Made by a program: the position numbers and the translations under genes. Source: Cladorhizidae sp. MBARI D1340-BT2 (Eukaryota > Porifera > Demospongiae > Poecilosclerida > Cladorhizidae). Taken from it: DNA of 64,000 bases. Numbering within the stretch: position 1 is the stretch's first letter; each line of letters opens with the position of its first letter. Under the pieces are notes generated by a model. It worked only from the letters and a program-made list of their open reading frames with translations, had not been told where the DNA came from and searched no databases. Where the stretch lies: contig JAQNBH010000012.1 of assembly GCA_028752905.1 (NCBI GenBank), forward strand, positions 28,591,816-28,655,815. The letters are read 5' to 3'. Positions 1 through 12,270 of the stretch are shown here, piece by piece.

Positions 1-1356
1 AGTTCCTACACTTGCACAGCTGAGACAGTCACTACTCCAGCAGTTCCTACACTTGCACAGCTAAGACTGTCACTACCCCAGCAGTTCGTACACTTGCACA
101 GCTGAGACTGTCACTACTCCAGCAGTCCCTACACTTGCACAGCTGAGACTGTCACTACTCCAGCAGTTCCTACACTTGCACAGCTGAGACTGTCACTACT
201 CCAGCAGTTCCTACACTTGCACAGCTGAGACTGTCACTACTCCAGCAGTTCCTACACTTGCACAGCTAAGACTGTCACTACTCCAGCAGTTCCTACACTT
301 GCACAGCTAAGACTGTCACTACTCCAGCAGTTCCTACACTTGCACAGCTGAGACAGTCAATACTCCAGCAGTTCCTACACTTGCACAGCTGAGACTGTCA
401 CTACTCTAGCAGTTCCTACACTTGCACAGCTAAGACTGTCACTACTCCAGCAGTTCCTACACTTGCACAGCTGAGACAGTCACTAGTCCAGCAGTTCCTA
501 CACTTCACAGCTAAGACTGTCACTACTCCAGCAGTTCCTACACTTGCACCGCTAAGACTGTCACTATTCCAGCAGTTCCTACACTTGCACAGCTGAGACT
601 GTCACTACTCCAGCAGTTCCTACACTTGCACAGCTAAGACTGTCACTACTCCAGCAGTTCCTACACTTGCACAGCTAAGACTGTCACTACTCCAGCAGTT
701 CCTACACTTGCACAGCTGAGACTGTCACTACTCCAGCAGTCCCTACACTTGCACAGCTAAGACTGTCACTACTCCAGCAGTCCCTACACTTGCACAGCTA
801 AGACTGTCACTACTCCAGCAGTTCCTACACTTGCACAGCTGAGACAGTCACTAGTCCAGCAGTTCCTACACTTGCACAGCTGAGACTGTCACTACTCCAG
901 CAGTCCCTACACTTGCACAGATAGGACTGTCACTACTCCAGCAGTTCCTACACTTGCACAGCTGAGACTGTCACTACTCCAGCAGTTCCTACACTTGCAC
1001 AGCTGAGACTGTCACTACTCCAACACTTGCACAGCTGAGACTGTCACTACTCCATCAGTTCCTACACTTGCACAGCTGAGACTGTCACTACTCCAGCAGT
1101 TCCTACACTTGCACAGCTGAGACAGTCACTACTCCAGCAGTTCCTACACTTGCACAGCTGAGACTGTCACTACTCCATCAGTTCCTACACTTGCACAGCT
1201 GAGACAGTCACTACTCCAGCAGTTCCTACACTTGCACAGCTGAGACTGTCACTACTCCAGCAGTTCCTACACTTGCACAGCTGAGACTGTCACTACTCCA
1301 GCAGTTCCTACACTTACAGCTAAGACTGTCACTACTCCAGCAGTTCCTACACTTAC

Positions 1357-2160
1357 AGCTAAGACTGTCACTACTCCAGCAGTTCCTACACTTGCACAGC
1401 TGAGACTACTCCAGCAGTTCCTACACTTGCACAGCTGAGACTGTCACTACTCCAGCAGTTCCTACACTTGCACAGCTGAGACTGTCACTACTCCAGCAGT
1501 TCCTACACTTGCACAGCTGAGACTGTCACTACTCCAGCAGTTCCTACACTTGCACAGCTGAGACTGTCACTACTCCAGCAGTTCCAACACTTGCACAGCT
1601 GAGACAGTCACTACTCCAGCAGTTCCTACACTTGAACAGCTAAGACTGTCACTACCCCAGCAGTTCCTACACTTGCACAGCTGAGACTGTCACTACTCCA
1701 GCAGTTCCTACACTTGCACAGCTGAGACTGTCACTACTCCAACACTTGCACAGCTGAGACAGTCACTACTCCAGCAGTTCCTACACTTGCACAGCTAAGA
1801 CTGTCACTACCCCAGCAGTTCCTACAATTGCACAGCTGAGACTGTCACTACCCCAGCAGTTCCTACACTTGCACAGCTAAGACTGTCACTACTCCAGCAG
1901 TTCCTACACTTCACAGCTAAGACTGTCACTACTCCAGCAGTTCCTACACTTGCACAGCTGAGACTGTCACTACCCCAGCAGTTCCTACACTTGCACAGCT
2001 AAGACTGTCACTACTCCAGCAGTTCCTACACTTGCACAGCTGAGACTGTCACTACTCCAGCAGTTCCTACACTTGCACAGCTAAGACTGTCACTACTCCA
2101 GCAGTTCCTACACTTGCACAGCTAAGACTGTCACTACTCCAGCAGTTCCTACACTTGCAC
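1357..2160. repeat. 804-bp tandem repeat, copy 1
   Basis: Markers here recur 804 bp downstream: the GAGACTACTCC short unit (1401 to 2205), CTACAATTG (1822 to 2626) and CTTCACAGC (1909 to 2713). 804 is not a multiple of 41 because the block contains shortened units (40, 35 and 32 bp). One visible difference is CTTGAACAG at 1631, which is CTTGCACAG in the second copy. The same 804-bp pair is present inside each copy of the 2,251-bp repeat further right, so it is the oldest duplication layer I can resolve. Confidence 0.88.
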
Positions 2161-2838
2161 AGCTAAGACTGTCACTACTCCAGCAGTTCCTACACTTGCA
2201 CAGCTGAGACTACTCCAGCAGTTCCTACACTTGCACAGCTGAGACTGTCACTACTCCAGCAGTTCCTACACTTGCACAGCTGAGACTGTCACTACTCCAG
2301 CAGTTCCTACACTTGCACAGCTGAGACTGTCACTACTCCAGCAGTTCCTACACTTGCACAGCTGAGACTGTCACTACTCCAGCAGTTCCAACACTTGCAC
2401 AGCTGAGACAGTCACTACTCCAGCAGTTCCTACACTTGCACAGCTAAGACTGTCACTACCCCAGCAGTTCCTACACTTGCACAGCTGAGACTGTCACTAC
2501 TCCAGCAGTTCCTACACTTGCACAGCTGAGACTGTCACTACTCCAACACTTGCACAGCTGAGACAGTCACTACTCCAGCAGTTCCTACACTTGCACAGCT
2601 AAGACTGTCACTACCCCAGCAGTTCCTACAATTGCACAGCTGAGACTGTCACTACCCCAGCAGTTCCTACACTTGCACAGCTAAGACTGTCACTACTCCA
2701 GCAGTTCCTACACTTCACAGCTAAGACTGTCACTACTCCAGCAGTTCCTACACTTGCACAGCTGAGACTGTCACTACCCCAGCAGTTCCTACACTTGCAC
2801 AGCTAAGACTGTCACTACTCCAGCAGTTCCTACACTTG
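2161..2838. repeat. 804-bp tandem repeat, copy 2 (partial)
   Basis: Second member of the 804-bp pair. It follows copy 1 directly and matches it until about 2838, where a one-base-deleted CTTGACAGC unit breaks the correspondence. It retains the downstream markers ATTGCACAGC at 2631 and CTTCACAGC at 2713. Confidence 0.86.
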
Positions 2839-3437
2839 ACAGCTAAGACTGTCACTACTCCAGCAGTTCCTACACTTGCACCGCTAAGACTGTCACTATT
2901 CCAGCAGTTCCTACACTTGCACAGCTGAGACTGTCACTACTCCAGCAGTTCCTACACTTGCACAGCTAAGACTATCACTACTCCAGCAGTTCCTACACTT
3001 GCACAGCTAAGACTGTCACTACTCCAGCAGTTCCTACACTTGCACAGCTGAGACTGTCACTACTCCAGCAGTCCCTACACTTGCACAGCTAAGACTGTCA
3101 CTACTCCAGCAGTCCCTACACTTGCACAGCTAAGACTGTCACTACTCCAGCAGTTCCTACACTTGCACAGCTGAGACAGTCACTAGTCCAGCAGTTCCTA
3201 CACTTGCACAGCTGAGACTGTCACTACTCCAGCAGTCCCTACACTTGCACAGCTAAGACTGTCACTACTCCAGCAGTTCCTACACTTGCACAGCTGAGAC
3301 AGTCACTAGTCCAGCAGTTCCTACACTTGCACAGCTAAGACTGTCACTACTCCAGCAGTCCCTACACTTGCACAGCTAAGACTGTCACTACTCCAGCAGT
3401 CCCTACACTTGCACAGCTGAGACTGTCACTACTCCAT
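2839..3437. repeat. 41-bp array without a resolved local partner
   Basis: Ordinary 41-bp units carrying the ordered variant cassette CTTGACAGC, CACCGCT plus CTATTCC, ACTATCAC, paired AGTCCC units, and GACAGTCACTAGTCC. The same ordered cassette recurs at 5484-6060 and 7870-8450 and, with small changes, elsewhere, so this is a related copy of the 2.4-kb superunit. No gene is present. Confidence 0.75.
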
Positions 3438-4525
3438 CAGTTCCTACACTTGCACAGCTGAGACTGTCACTACTCCAGCAGTTCCTACACTTGCACAGCT
3501 AAGACTGTCACTACTCCATCAGTTCCTACACTTCACAGCTGAGACTGTCACTACTCCAGCAGTTCCTACACTTGCACAGCTGAGACTGTCACTACTCCAG
3601 CAGTTCCTACACTTGCACAGCTGAGACAGTCACTACTCCAGCAGTTCCTACACTTTACAGCTGAGACTGTCACTACTCCAGCAGTTCCTACACTTGCACA
3701 GCTGAGACTGTCACTACTCCAGCAGTCCCTACACTTGCACAGCTGAGACTGTCACTACTCCAGCAGTTCCTACACTTGCACAGCTGAGACAGTCACTACT
3801 CCAGCAGTTCCTACACTTCACAGCTGAGACTGTCACTACTCCAGCAGTTCCTACACTTGCACAGCTGAGACTGTCACTACTCCAGCAGTTCCTACACTTC
3901 ACAGCTGAGACTGTCACTACTCCAGCAGTTCCTACACATGCACAGCTAAGACTGTCACTACTCCAGCAGTTCCTACACTTGCACAGCTGAGACTGTCACT
4001 ACTCCAGCAGTTCCTACACTTGCACAGCTAAGACTATCACTACTCCAGCAGTTCCTACACTTGTACAGCTAAGACTGTCACTATTCCAGCATTTCCTACA
4101 CTTGCACAGCTGAGACTGTCACTACTCCAGCAGTTCCTACATTTGCACAGCTGAGACTGTCACTACTCAGCAGTTCCTACACTTCACAGCTGAGACTGTC
4201 ACTACTCCAGCAGTTCCTACACTTGCACAGCTAAGACTGTCACTACTCCAGCAGTTCCTACACTTCACAGCTGAGACTGTCACTACTCCAGCAGTTCCTA
4301 CACTTGCACAGCTGAGACTGTCACTACTCCAGCAGTTCCTACATTTGCACAGCTGAGACTGTCACTACTCCAGCAGTTCCTACACTTCACAGCTGAGACT
4401 GTCACTACTCCAGCAGTTCCTACACTTGCACAGCTAAGACTGTCACTACTCCAGCAGTTCCTACTACACTTGCACAGCTGAGACTGTCACTACTCCAGCA
4501 GTTCCTACACTTGCACAGCTGAGAC
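3438..4525. repeat. Higher-order block B, copy 1 (partner 10287-11415)
   Basis: Matches 10287-11415 at an offset of 6,849 bp up to about 4033 and 6,890 bp from about 4160, so the copies differ by one 41-bp unit in between. Shared markers are CCATCAG followed by CTTCACAGC (3531 and 10380), CTACACATG (3932 and 10781), the one-base-deleted ACTCAGCAG (near 4167 and 11057) and the three-base-longer CCTACTACAC (near 4460 and 11350). The four CTTCACAGC units here are 40 bp each and shift the reading phase. Confidence 0.86.
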
Positions 4526-5174
4526 AGTCACTACTCCAGCAGTTCCTACACTTGCACAGCTAAGACTGTCACTACTCCAGCAGTTCCTACACTTGCACAG
4601 CTGACTGTCACTACTCCAACACTTGCACAGCTGAGACTGTCACTACCCCAGCAGTTCCTACACTTGCACAGCTGAGACTGTCACTACCCCAGCAGTTCCT
4701 ACACTTGCACAGCTAAGACTGTCACTACTCCAGCAGTTCCTACACTTGCACAGCTAAGACTGTCACTACCCCAGCAGTTCCTACACTTGCACAGCTAAGA
4801 CTGTCACTACTCCAGCAGTTACTACACTTGCACAGCTGAGACTGTCACTACTCCAGCAGTTCCTACACTTGCACCGCTAAGACTGTCACTATTCCAGCAG
4901 TTCCTACACTTGCACAGCTGAGACTGTCACTACTCCAGCAGTTCCTACACTTGCACAGCTAAGACTGTCACTATTCCAGCAGTTCCTACACTTGCACAGC
5001 TGAGACTGTCACTACTCTAGCAGTTCCTACACTTGCACAGCTAAGACTGTCACTACTCCAGCAGTTCCTACACTTGCACAGCTGAGACAGTCACTACTCC
5101 AGCAGTTCCTACACTTGCACAGCTAAGACTGTCACTACTCCAGCAGTTCCTACACTTGCACAGCTAAGACTGTC
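4526..5174. repeat. 41-bp array, variant-rich stretch
   Basis: Contains a unit with a two-base deletion (CAGCTGACTGTC near 4601), a 32-bp truncated unit (CTCCAACAC near 4615), several ACCCCAG units, CACCGCT with CTATTCC near 4873, and ACTCTAGC near 5015. Similar order is seen at 33000-33640 and 59870-60480. No coding capacity. Confidence 0.75.
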
Positions 5175-7561
5175 TCTACTCCAGCAGTTCCTACACTTGC
5201 ACAGCTAAGACTGTCTCTACTCCAGCAGTTCCTACACTTGCACAGCTGAGACTGTCACTACTCCAGCAGTTCCTACACTTGCACAGCTAAGACTGTCACT
5301 ACTCCAGCAGTTCCTACACTTGCACAGCTGAGACAGTCAATACTCCAGCAGTTCCTACACTTGCACAGCTGAGACTGTCACTACTCTAGCAGTTCCTACA
5401 CTTGCACAGCTAAGACTGTCACTACTCCAGCAGTTCCTACACTTGCACAGCTGAGACAGTCACTAGTCCAGCAGTTCCTACACTTGACAGCTAAGACTGT
5501 CACTACTCCAGCAGTTCCTACACTTGCACCGCTAAGACTGTCACTATTCCAGCAGTTCCTACACTTGCACAGCTGAGACTGTCACTACTCCAGCAGTTCC
5601 TACACTTGCACAGCTAAGACTATCACTACTCCAGCAGTTCCTACACTTGCACAGCTAAGACTGTCACTACTCCAGCAGTTCCTACACTTGCACAGCTGAG
5701 ACTGTCACTACTCCAGCAGTCCCTACACTTGCACAGCTAAGACTGTCACTACTCCAGCAGTCCCTACACTTGCACAGCTAAGACTGTCACTACTCCAGCA
5801 GTTCCTACACTTGCACAGCTGAGACAGTCACTAGTCCAGCAGTTCCTACACTTGCACAGCTGAGACTGTCACTACTCCAGCAGTCCCTACACTTGCACAG
5901 CTAAGACTGTCACTACTCCAGCAGTTCCTACACTTGCACAGCTGAGACAGTCACTAGTCCAGCAGTTCCTACACTTGCACAGCTAAGACTGTCACTACTC
6001 CAGCAGTCCCTACACTTGCACAGCTAAGACTGTCACTACTCCAGCAGTCCCTACACTTGCACAGCTGAGACTGTCACTACTCCATCAGTTCCTACACTTG
6101 CACAGCTGAGACTGTCACTACTCCAGCATTTCCTACACTTGCACAGCTGAGACAGTCACTACTCCAGCAGTTCCTACACTTGCACAGCTGAGACTGTCAC
6201 TACTCCATCAGTTCCTACACTTGCACAGCTGAGACAGACACTACTCCAGCAGTTCCTACACTTGCACAGCTGAGACTGTCACTACTCCAGCAGTTCCTAC
6301 ACTTGCACAGCTGAGACTGTCACTACTCCAGCAGTCCCTACACTTGCACAGCTAAGACTGTCACTACTCCAGCAGTTCCTACACTTGCACAGCTGAGACT
6401 GTCACTACTCCAGCAGTTCCTACACTTGCACAGCTGAGACTGTCACTACTCCAGCAGTTCCTACACTTGCACAGCTGAGACTGTCACTACTCCAGCAGTT
6501 CCTACACTTGCACAGCTGAGACTGTCACTACTCCAGCAGTCCCTACACTTGCACAGCTGAGACTGTCACTACTCCAGCAGTTCCTACACTTGCACAGCTG
6601 AGACTGTCACTACTCCAGCAGTTCCTACACTTACAGTTAAGACTGTCACTACTCCAGCAGTTCCTACACTTACAGCTAAGACTGTCACTACTCCAGCAGT
6701 TCCTACACTTGCACAGCTGAGACTGTCACTACTCCAGCAGTTCCTACACTTGCACAGCTGAGACTGTCACTACTCCAGCAGTTCCAACACTTGCACAGCT
6801 GAGACAGTCACTACTCCAGCAGTTCCTACACTTGCACAGCTAAGACTGTCACTACCCCAGCAGTTCCTACACTTGCACAGCTGAGACTGTCACTACTCCA
6901 GCAGTTCCTACACTTGCACAGCTGAGACTGTCACTACTCCAACACTTGCACAGCTGAGACAGTCACTACCCCAGCAGTTCCTACACTTGCACAGCTGAGA
7001 CTGTCACTACTCCAACACTTGCACAGCTGAGACAGTCACTACTCCAGCAGTTCCTACACTTGCACAGCTGAGACTGTCACTACTCCAACACTTGCACAGC
7101 TGAGACAGTCACTACTCCAGCAGTTCCTACACTTGCACAGCTGAGACTGTCACTACTCCAGCAGTTCCTACACTTGCACAGCTAAGACTGTCACTACTCC
7201 AGCAGTTCCTACACTTGCACAGCTAAGACTGTCACTACCCCAGCAGTTCCTACACTTGCACAGCTGAGACTGTCACTACTCCAGCAGTTCCTACACTTGC
7301 ACAGCTGAGACTGTCACTACTCCAGCAGTTCCTACACTTGCACAGCTGAGACTGTCACTACTCCAGCAGTTCCTACACTTGTACAGCTGAGACTCTCACT
7401 ACTCCAGCAGTTCCTACACTTGCACAGCTGAGACTGTCACTACTCCAGCAGTTCCTACACTTGCACAGCTAAGACTGTCACTGCTCCAGCAGTTCCTACA
7501 CTTGCACAGCTAAGACTATCACTACTCCAGCAGTTCCTACACTTGCACAGCTGAGACTGTC
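5175..7561. repeat. 2,387-bp tandem duplication, copy 1
   Basis: Each rare variant recurs exactly 2,387 bp further right: GACAGTCAATAC (5331 to 7718), GCATTTCC (6127 to 8514), GACAGACA (6233 to 8620), TTACAGTTAA (6631 to 9018), GACTCTCAC (7391 to 9778) and CACTGCTCC (near 7479 to 9866). The left edge is the GTCTCTAC variant at about 5211, present once at the copy junction near 7600. I saw no length difference inside the block, so the duplication looks recent. Confidence 0.92.
6937..7155. repeat. Three 73-bp compound units (32 + 41 bp)
   Basis: CTCCAACAC, the signature of the 32-bp truncated unit, occurs at 6937, 7010 and 7083, a strict 73-bp spacing made of one truncated and one full-length unit. 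The truncated units carry GACAGTC and the full ones GACTGTC. The first full-length unit also has ACCCC, so the members are not identical. The cluster is copied with the 2,387-bp block to 9324-9542. Confidence 0.88.
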
Positions 7562-9988
7562 ACTACTCCAGCAGTTCCTACACTTGCACAGCTAAGACTG
7601 TCTCTACTCCAGCAGTTCCTACACTTGCACAGCTGAGACTGTCACTACTCCAGCAGTTCCTACACTTGCACAGCTAAGACTGTCACTACTCCAGCAGTTC
7701 CTACACTTGCACAGCTGAGACAGTCAATACTCCAGCAGTTCCTACACTTGCACAGCTGAGACTGTCACTACTCTAGCAGTTCCTACACTTGCACAGCTAA
7801 GACTGTCACTACTCCAGCAGTTCCTACACTTGCACAGCTGAGACAGTCACTAGTCCAGCAGTTCCTACACTTGACAGCTAAGACTGTCACTACTCCAGCA
7901 GTTCCTACACTTGCACCGCTAAGACTGTCACTATTCCAGCAGTTCCTACACTTGCACAGCTGAGACTGTCACTACTCCAGCAGTTCCTACACTTGCACAG
8001 CTAAGACTATCACTACTCCAGCAGTTCCTACACTTGCACAGCTAAGACTGTCACTACTCCAGCAGTTCCTACACTTGCACAGCTGAGACTGTCACTACTC
8101 CAGCAGTCCCTACACTTGCACAGCTAAGACTGTCACTACTCCAGCAGTCCCTACACTTGCACAGCTAAGACTGTCACTACTCCAGCAGTTCCTACACTTG
8201 CACAGCTGAGACAGTCACTAGTCCAGCAGTTCCTACACTTGCACAGCTGAGACTGTCACTACTCCAGCAGTCCCTACACTTGCACAGCTAAGACTGTCAC
8301 TACTCCAGCAGTTCCTACACTTGCACAGCTGAGACAGTCACTAGTCCAGCAGTTCCTACACTTGCACAGCTAAGACTGTCACTACTCCAGCAGTCCCTAC
8401 ACTTGCACAGCTAAGACTGTCACTACTCCAGCAGTCCCTACACTTGCACAGCTGAGACTGTCACTACTCCATCAGTTCCTACACTTGCACAGCTGAGACT
8501 GTCACTACTCCAGCATTTCCTACACTTGCACAGCTGAGACAGTCACTACTCCAGCAGTTCCTACACTTGCACAGCTGAGACTGTCACTACTCCATCAGTT
8601 CCTACACTTGCACAGCTGAGACAGACACTACTCCAGCAGTTCCTACACTTGCACAGCTGAGACTGTCACTACTCCAGCAGTTCCTACACTTGCACAGCTG
8701 AGACTGTCACTACTCCAGCAGTCCCTACACTTGCACAGCTAAGACTGTCACTACTCCAGCAGTTCCTACACTTGCACAGCTGAGACTGTCACTACTCCAG
8801 CAGTTCCTACACTTGCACAGCTGAGACTGTCACTACTCCAGCAGTTCCTACACTTGCACAGCTGAGACTGTCACTACTCCAGCAGTTCCTACACTTGCAC
8901 AGCTGAGACTGTCACTACTCCAGCAGTCCCTACACTTGCACAGCTGAGACTGTCACTACTCCAGCAGTTCCTACACTTGCACAGCTGAGACTGTCACTAC
9001 TCCAGCAGTTCCTACACTTACAGTTAAGACTGTCACTACTCCAGCAGTTCCTACACTTACAGCTAAGACTGTCACTACTCCAGCAGTTCCTACACTTGCA
9101 CAGCTGAGACTGTCACTACTCCAGCAGTTCCTACACTTGCACAGCTGAGACTGTCACTACTCCAGCAGTTCCAACACTTGCACAGCTGAGACAGTCACTA
9201 CTCCAGCAGTTCCTACACTTGCACAGCTAAGACTGTCACTACCCCAGCAGTTCCTACACTTGCACAGCTGAGACTGTCACTACTCCAGCAGTTCCTACAC
9301 TTGCACAGCTGAGACTGTCACTACTCCAACACTTGCACAGCTGAGACAGTCACTACCCCAGCAGTTCCTACACTTGCACAGCTGAGACTGTCACTACTCC
9401 AACACTTGCACAGCTGAGACAGTCACTACTCCAGCAGTTCCTACACTTGCACAGCTGAGACTGTCACTACTCCAACACTTGCACAGCTGAGACAGTCACT
9501 ACTCCAGCAGTTCCTACACTTGCACAGCTGAGACTGTCACTACTCCAGCAGTTCCTACACTTGCACAGCTAAGACTGTCACTACTCCAGCAGTTCCTACA
9601 CTTGCACAGCTAAGACTGTCACTACCCCAGCAGTTCCTACACTTGCACAGCTGAGACTGTCACTACTCCAGCAGTTCCTACACTTGCACAGCTGAGACTG
9701 TCACTACTCCAGCAGTTCCTACACTTGCACAGCTGAGACTGTCACTACTCCAGCAGTTCCTACACTTGTACAGCTGAGACTCTCACTACTCCAGCAGTTC
9801 CTACACTTGCACAGCTGAGACTGTCACTACTCCAGCAGTTCCTACACTTGCACAGCTAAGACTGTCACTGCTCCAGCAGTTCCTACACTTGCACAGCTAA
9901 GACTATCACTACTCCAGCAGTTCCTACACTTGCACAGCTGAGACTGTCACTACTCCAGCAGTTCCTACACTTGCACAGCTAAGACTGT
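7562..9988. repeat. 2,387-bp tandem duplication, copy 2
   Basis: Directly adjoins copy 1 and follows it marker for marker. Correspondence ends near 9988, where copy 1 (7602) has GTCTCTAC and this copy has the normal GTCACTAC. The block carries the complete order of the 2.4-kb superunit: GTCAATAC, CTCTAGC, CTAGTCC, CACCGCT, double AGTCCC, CCATCAG, GCATTTCC, GACAGACA, double TTACAG, TTCCAACAC, CTCCAACAC, then GTACAGCTGAGACTCTC. Confidence 0.92.
9324..9542. repeat. Three 73-bp compound units, second copy
   Basis: Copy of the 6937-7155 cluster carried along by the 2,387-bp tandem duplication. The CTCCAACAC signatures lie 73 bp apart, at 9324, 9397 and 9470. Confidence 0.86.
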
Positions 9989-10286
9989 CACTACTCCAGC
10001 AGTTCCTACACTTGCACAGCTGAGACTGTCACTACTCCAGCAGTTCCTACACTTGTACAGCTGAGACTGTCACTACTCCAGCAGTTCCTATACTTGCACA
10101 GCTGAGACTGTCACTACTCCAGCAGTTCCTACACTTGCACAGCTGAGACTGTCACTACTCCAGCAGTTCCTACACTTGCACAGCTGAGACTGTCACTACT
10201 CCAGCAGTTCCTACACTTGCACAGCTAAGACTATCACTACTCCAGCAGTTCCTACACTTGCACAGCTAAGACTGTCACTACTCCAG
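9989..10286. repeat. 41-bp array between resolved blocks
   Basis: Plain 41-bp units with a GTACAGCTGAG variant near 10052, TTCCTATAC near 10086 and an ACTATCAC variant near 10229. It connects the second 2,387-bp copy to block B. Nothing else is present. Confidence 0.75.
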
Positions 10287-11415
10287 CAGTTCCTACACTT
10301 GCACAGCTGAGACTGTCACTACTCCAGCAGTTCCTACACTTGCACAGCTAAGACTGTCACTACTCCATCAGTTCCTACACTTCACAGCTGAGACTGTCAC
10401 TACTCCAGCAGTTCCTACACTTGCACAGCTGAGACTGTCACTACTCCAGCAGTTCCTACACTTGCACAGCTGAGACAGTCACTACTCCAGCAGTTCCTAC
10501 ACTTCACAGCTGAGACTGTCACTACTCCAGCAGTTCCTACACTTGCACAGCTGAGACTGTCACTACTCCAGCAGTCCCTACACTTGCACAGCTGAGACTG
10601 TCACTACTCCAGCAGTTCCTACACTTGCACAGCTGAGACAGTCACTACTCCAGCAGTTCCTACACTTCACAGCTGAGACTGTCACTACTCCAGCAGTTCC
10701 TACACTTGCACAGCTGAGACTGTCACTACTCCAGCAGTTCCTACACTTCACAGCTGAGACTGTCACTACTCCAGCAGTTCCTACACATGCACAGCTAAGA
10801 CTGTCACTACTCCAGCAGTTCCTACACTTGCACAGCTGAGACTGTCACTACTCCAGCAGTTCCTACACTTGCACAGCTAAGACTGTCACTACTCCATCAG
10901 TTCCTACACTTGCACAGCTGAGACTGTCACTACTCCAGCAGTTCCTACACTTGCACAGCTGAGACTGTCACTACTCCAGCAGTTCCTACACTTGCACAGC
11001 TGAGACTGTCACTACTCCAGCAGTTCCTACATTTGCACAGCTGAGACTGTCACTACTCAGCAGTTCCTACACTTCACAGCTGAGACTGTCACTACTCCAG
11101 CAGTTCCTACACTTGCACAGCTAAGACTGTCACTACTCCAGCAGTTCCTACACTTCACAGCTGAGACTGTCACTACTCCAGCAGTTCCTACACTTGCACA
11201 GCTGAGACTGTCACTACTCCAGCAGTTCCTACATTTGCACAGCTGAGACTGTCACTACTCCAGCAGTTCCTACACTTCACAGCTGAGACTGTCACTACTC
11301 CAGCAGTTCCTACACTTGCACAGCTAAGACTGTCACTACTCCAGCAGTTCCTACTACACTTGCACAGCTGAGACTGTCACTACTCCAGCAGTTCCTACAC
11401 TTGCACAGCTGAGAC
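10287..11415. repeat. Higher-order block B, copy 2
   Basis: Counterpart of 3438-4525 with one extra 41-bp unit in the 10880-11000 region. It ends near 11415, where GACTGTC replaces GACAGTC of copy 1. Related versions with the same CTACACATG, ACTCAGCAG and CCTACTACAC markers lie at about 32430-32990 and 59280-59840. The version at 32900 lacks one 40-bp CTTCACAGC unit that is present here near 11270. Confidence 0.85.
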
Positions 11416-12270
11416 TGTCACTACTCCAGCAGTTCCTACACTTGCACAGCTGAGACTGTCACTACCCCAGCAGTTCCTACACTTGCACAGCTGAGACTGT
11501 CACTACTCCAGCAGTCCCTACACTTGCATAGCTGAGACAGTCACTACTCCAGCAGTCCCTACACTTGCACAGCTGAGACTGTCAATACTCCAGCAGTTCC
11601 TACACTTGCACAGCTAAGACTGTCACTACTCCAGCAGTTCCTACACTTGCACAGCTAAGACTGTCACTACTCCAGCAGTTCCTACACTTGTACAGCTAAG
11701 ACTGTCACTACTCCAGCAGTTCCTACACTTCACAGCTAAGACTGTCACTACTCCAGCAGTTCCTACACTTGCACCGCTAAGACTGTCACTATTCCAGCAG
11801 TTCCTACACTTGCACAGCTGAGACTGTCACTACTCCAGCAGTTCCTACACTTGCACAGCTAAGACTGTCACTATTCCAGCAGTTCCTACACTTGCACAGC
11901 TGAGACTGTCACTACTCTAGCAGTTCCTACACTTGCACAGCTAAGACTGTCACTACTCCAGCAGTTCCTACACTTGCACAGCTGAGACAGTCACTACTCC
12001 AGCAGTTCCTACACTTGCACAGCTAAGACTGTCACTACCCCAGCAGTTCGTACACTTGCACAGCTGAGACTGTCACTACTCCAGCAGTCCCTACACTTGC
12101 ACAGCTGAGACTGTCACTACTCCAGCAGTTCCTACACTTGCACAGCTGAGACTGTCACTACTCCAGCAGTTCCTACACTTGCACAGCTGAGACTGTCACT
12201 ACTCCAGCAGTTCCTACACTTGCACAGCTAAGACTGTCACTACTCCAGCAGTTCCTACACTTGCACAGCT
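11416..12270. repeat. 41-bp array leading into block A copy 2
   Basis: Contains a singular GCATAGCTGAGACAG unit near 11528, GACTGTCAATAC near 11580, GTACAGCTAAG near 11691, CACCGCT with CTATTCC near 11774, and the TTCGTAC variant at 12050 shared with position 88. From 11963 the sequence is the second copy of block A. Confidence 0.8.

Larger units (their letters stand above)
1..2845. repeat. Higher-order block A, copy 1 (partner 11963-14807)
   Basis: This stretch matches 11963-14807 at a constant offset of 11,962 bp. Shared rare variants fix the alignment: the C6G change giving TTCGTAC at 88 and 12050, the CAGATAGG variant at 921 and 12883, CTTGAACAG at 1631 and 13593, CTACAATTG at 1822 and 13784, and the 35-bp unit with GAGACTACTCC near 2205 and 14167. 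The match ends near 2845, where this copy has CTTGACAGC and the other has the normal CTTGCACAGC. The left end is cut by the window edge, so the true block is longer. Confidence 0.9.

Noticed and set aside
3729..3917. Minus-strand open frames of 62 codons at 3729-3917, repeated near 10578, 17615, 17982, 27528, 27895, 32244, 38565, 42465, 42832, 46161, 48586, 52975, 53342, 56671 and 59096
   Set aside because: They begin with GTG, not ATG, and consist only of the translated 41-bp repeat. They stay open only because 40-bp CTTCACAGC units shift the phase past the usual stops. Their recurrence follows the segmental duplications, and nothing suggests expression or selection for coding.
9989..12270. 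A gap or unique sequence between the resolved duplications
   Set aside because: Read through line by line, these stretches are ordinary 41-bp units with known variants. They only lack a close partner at a constant offset.
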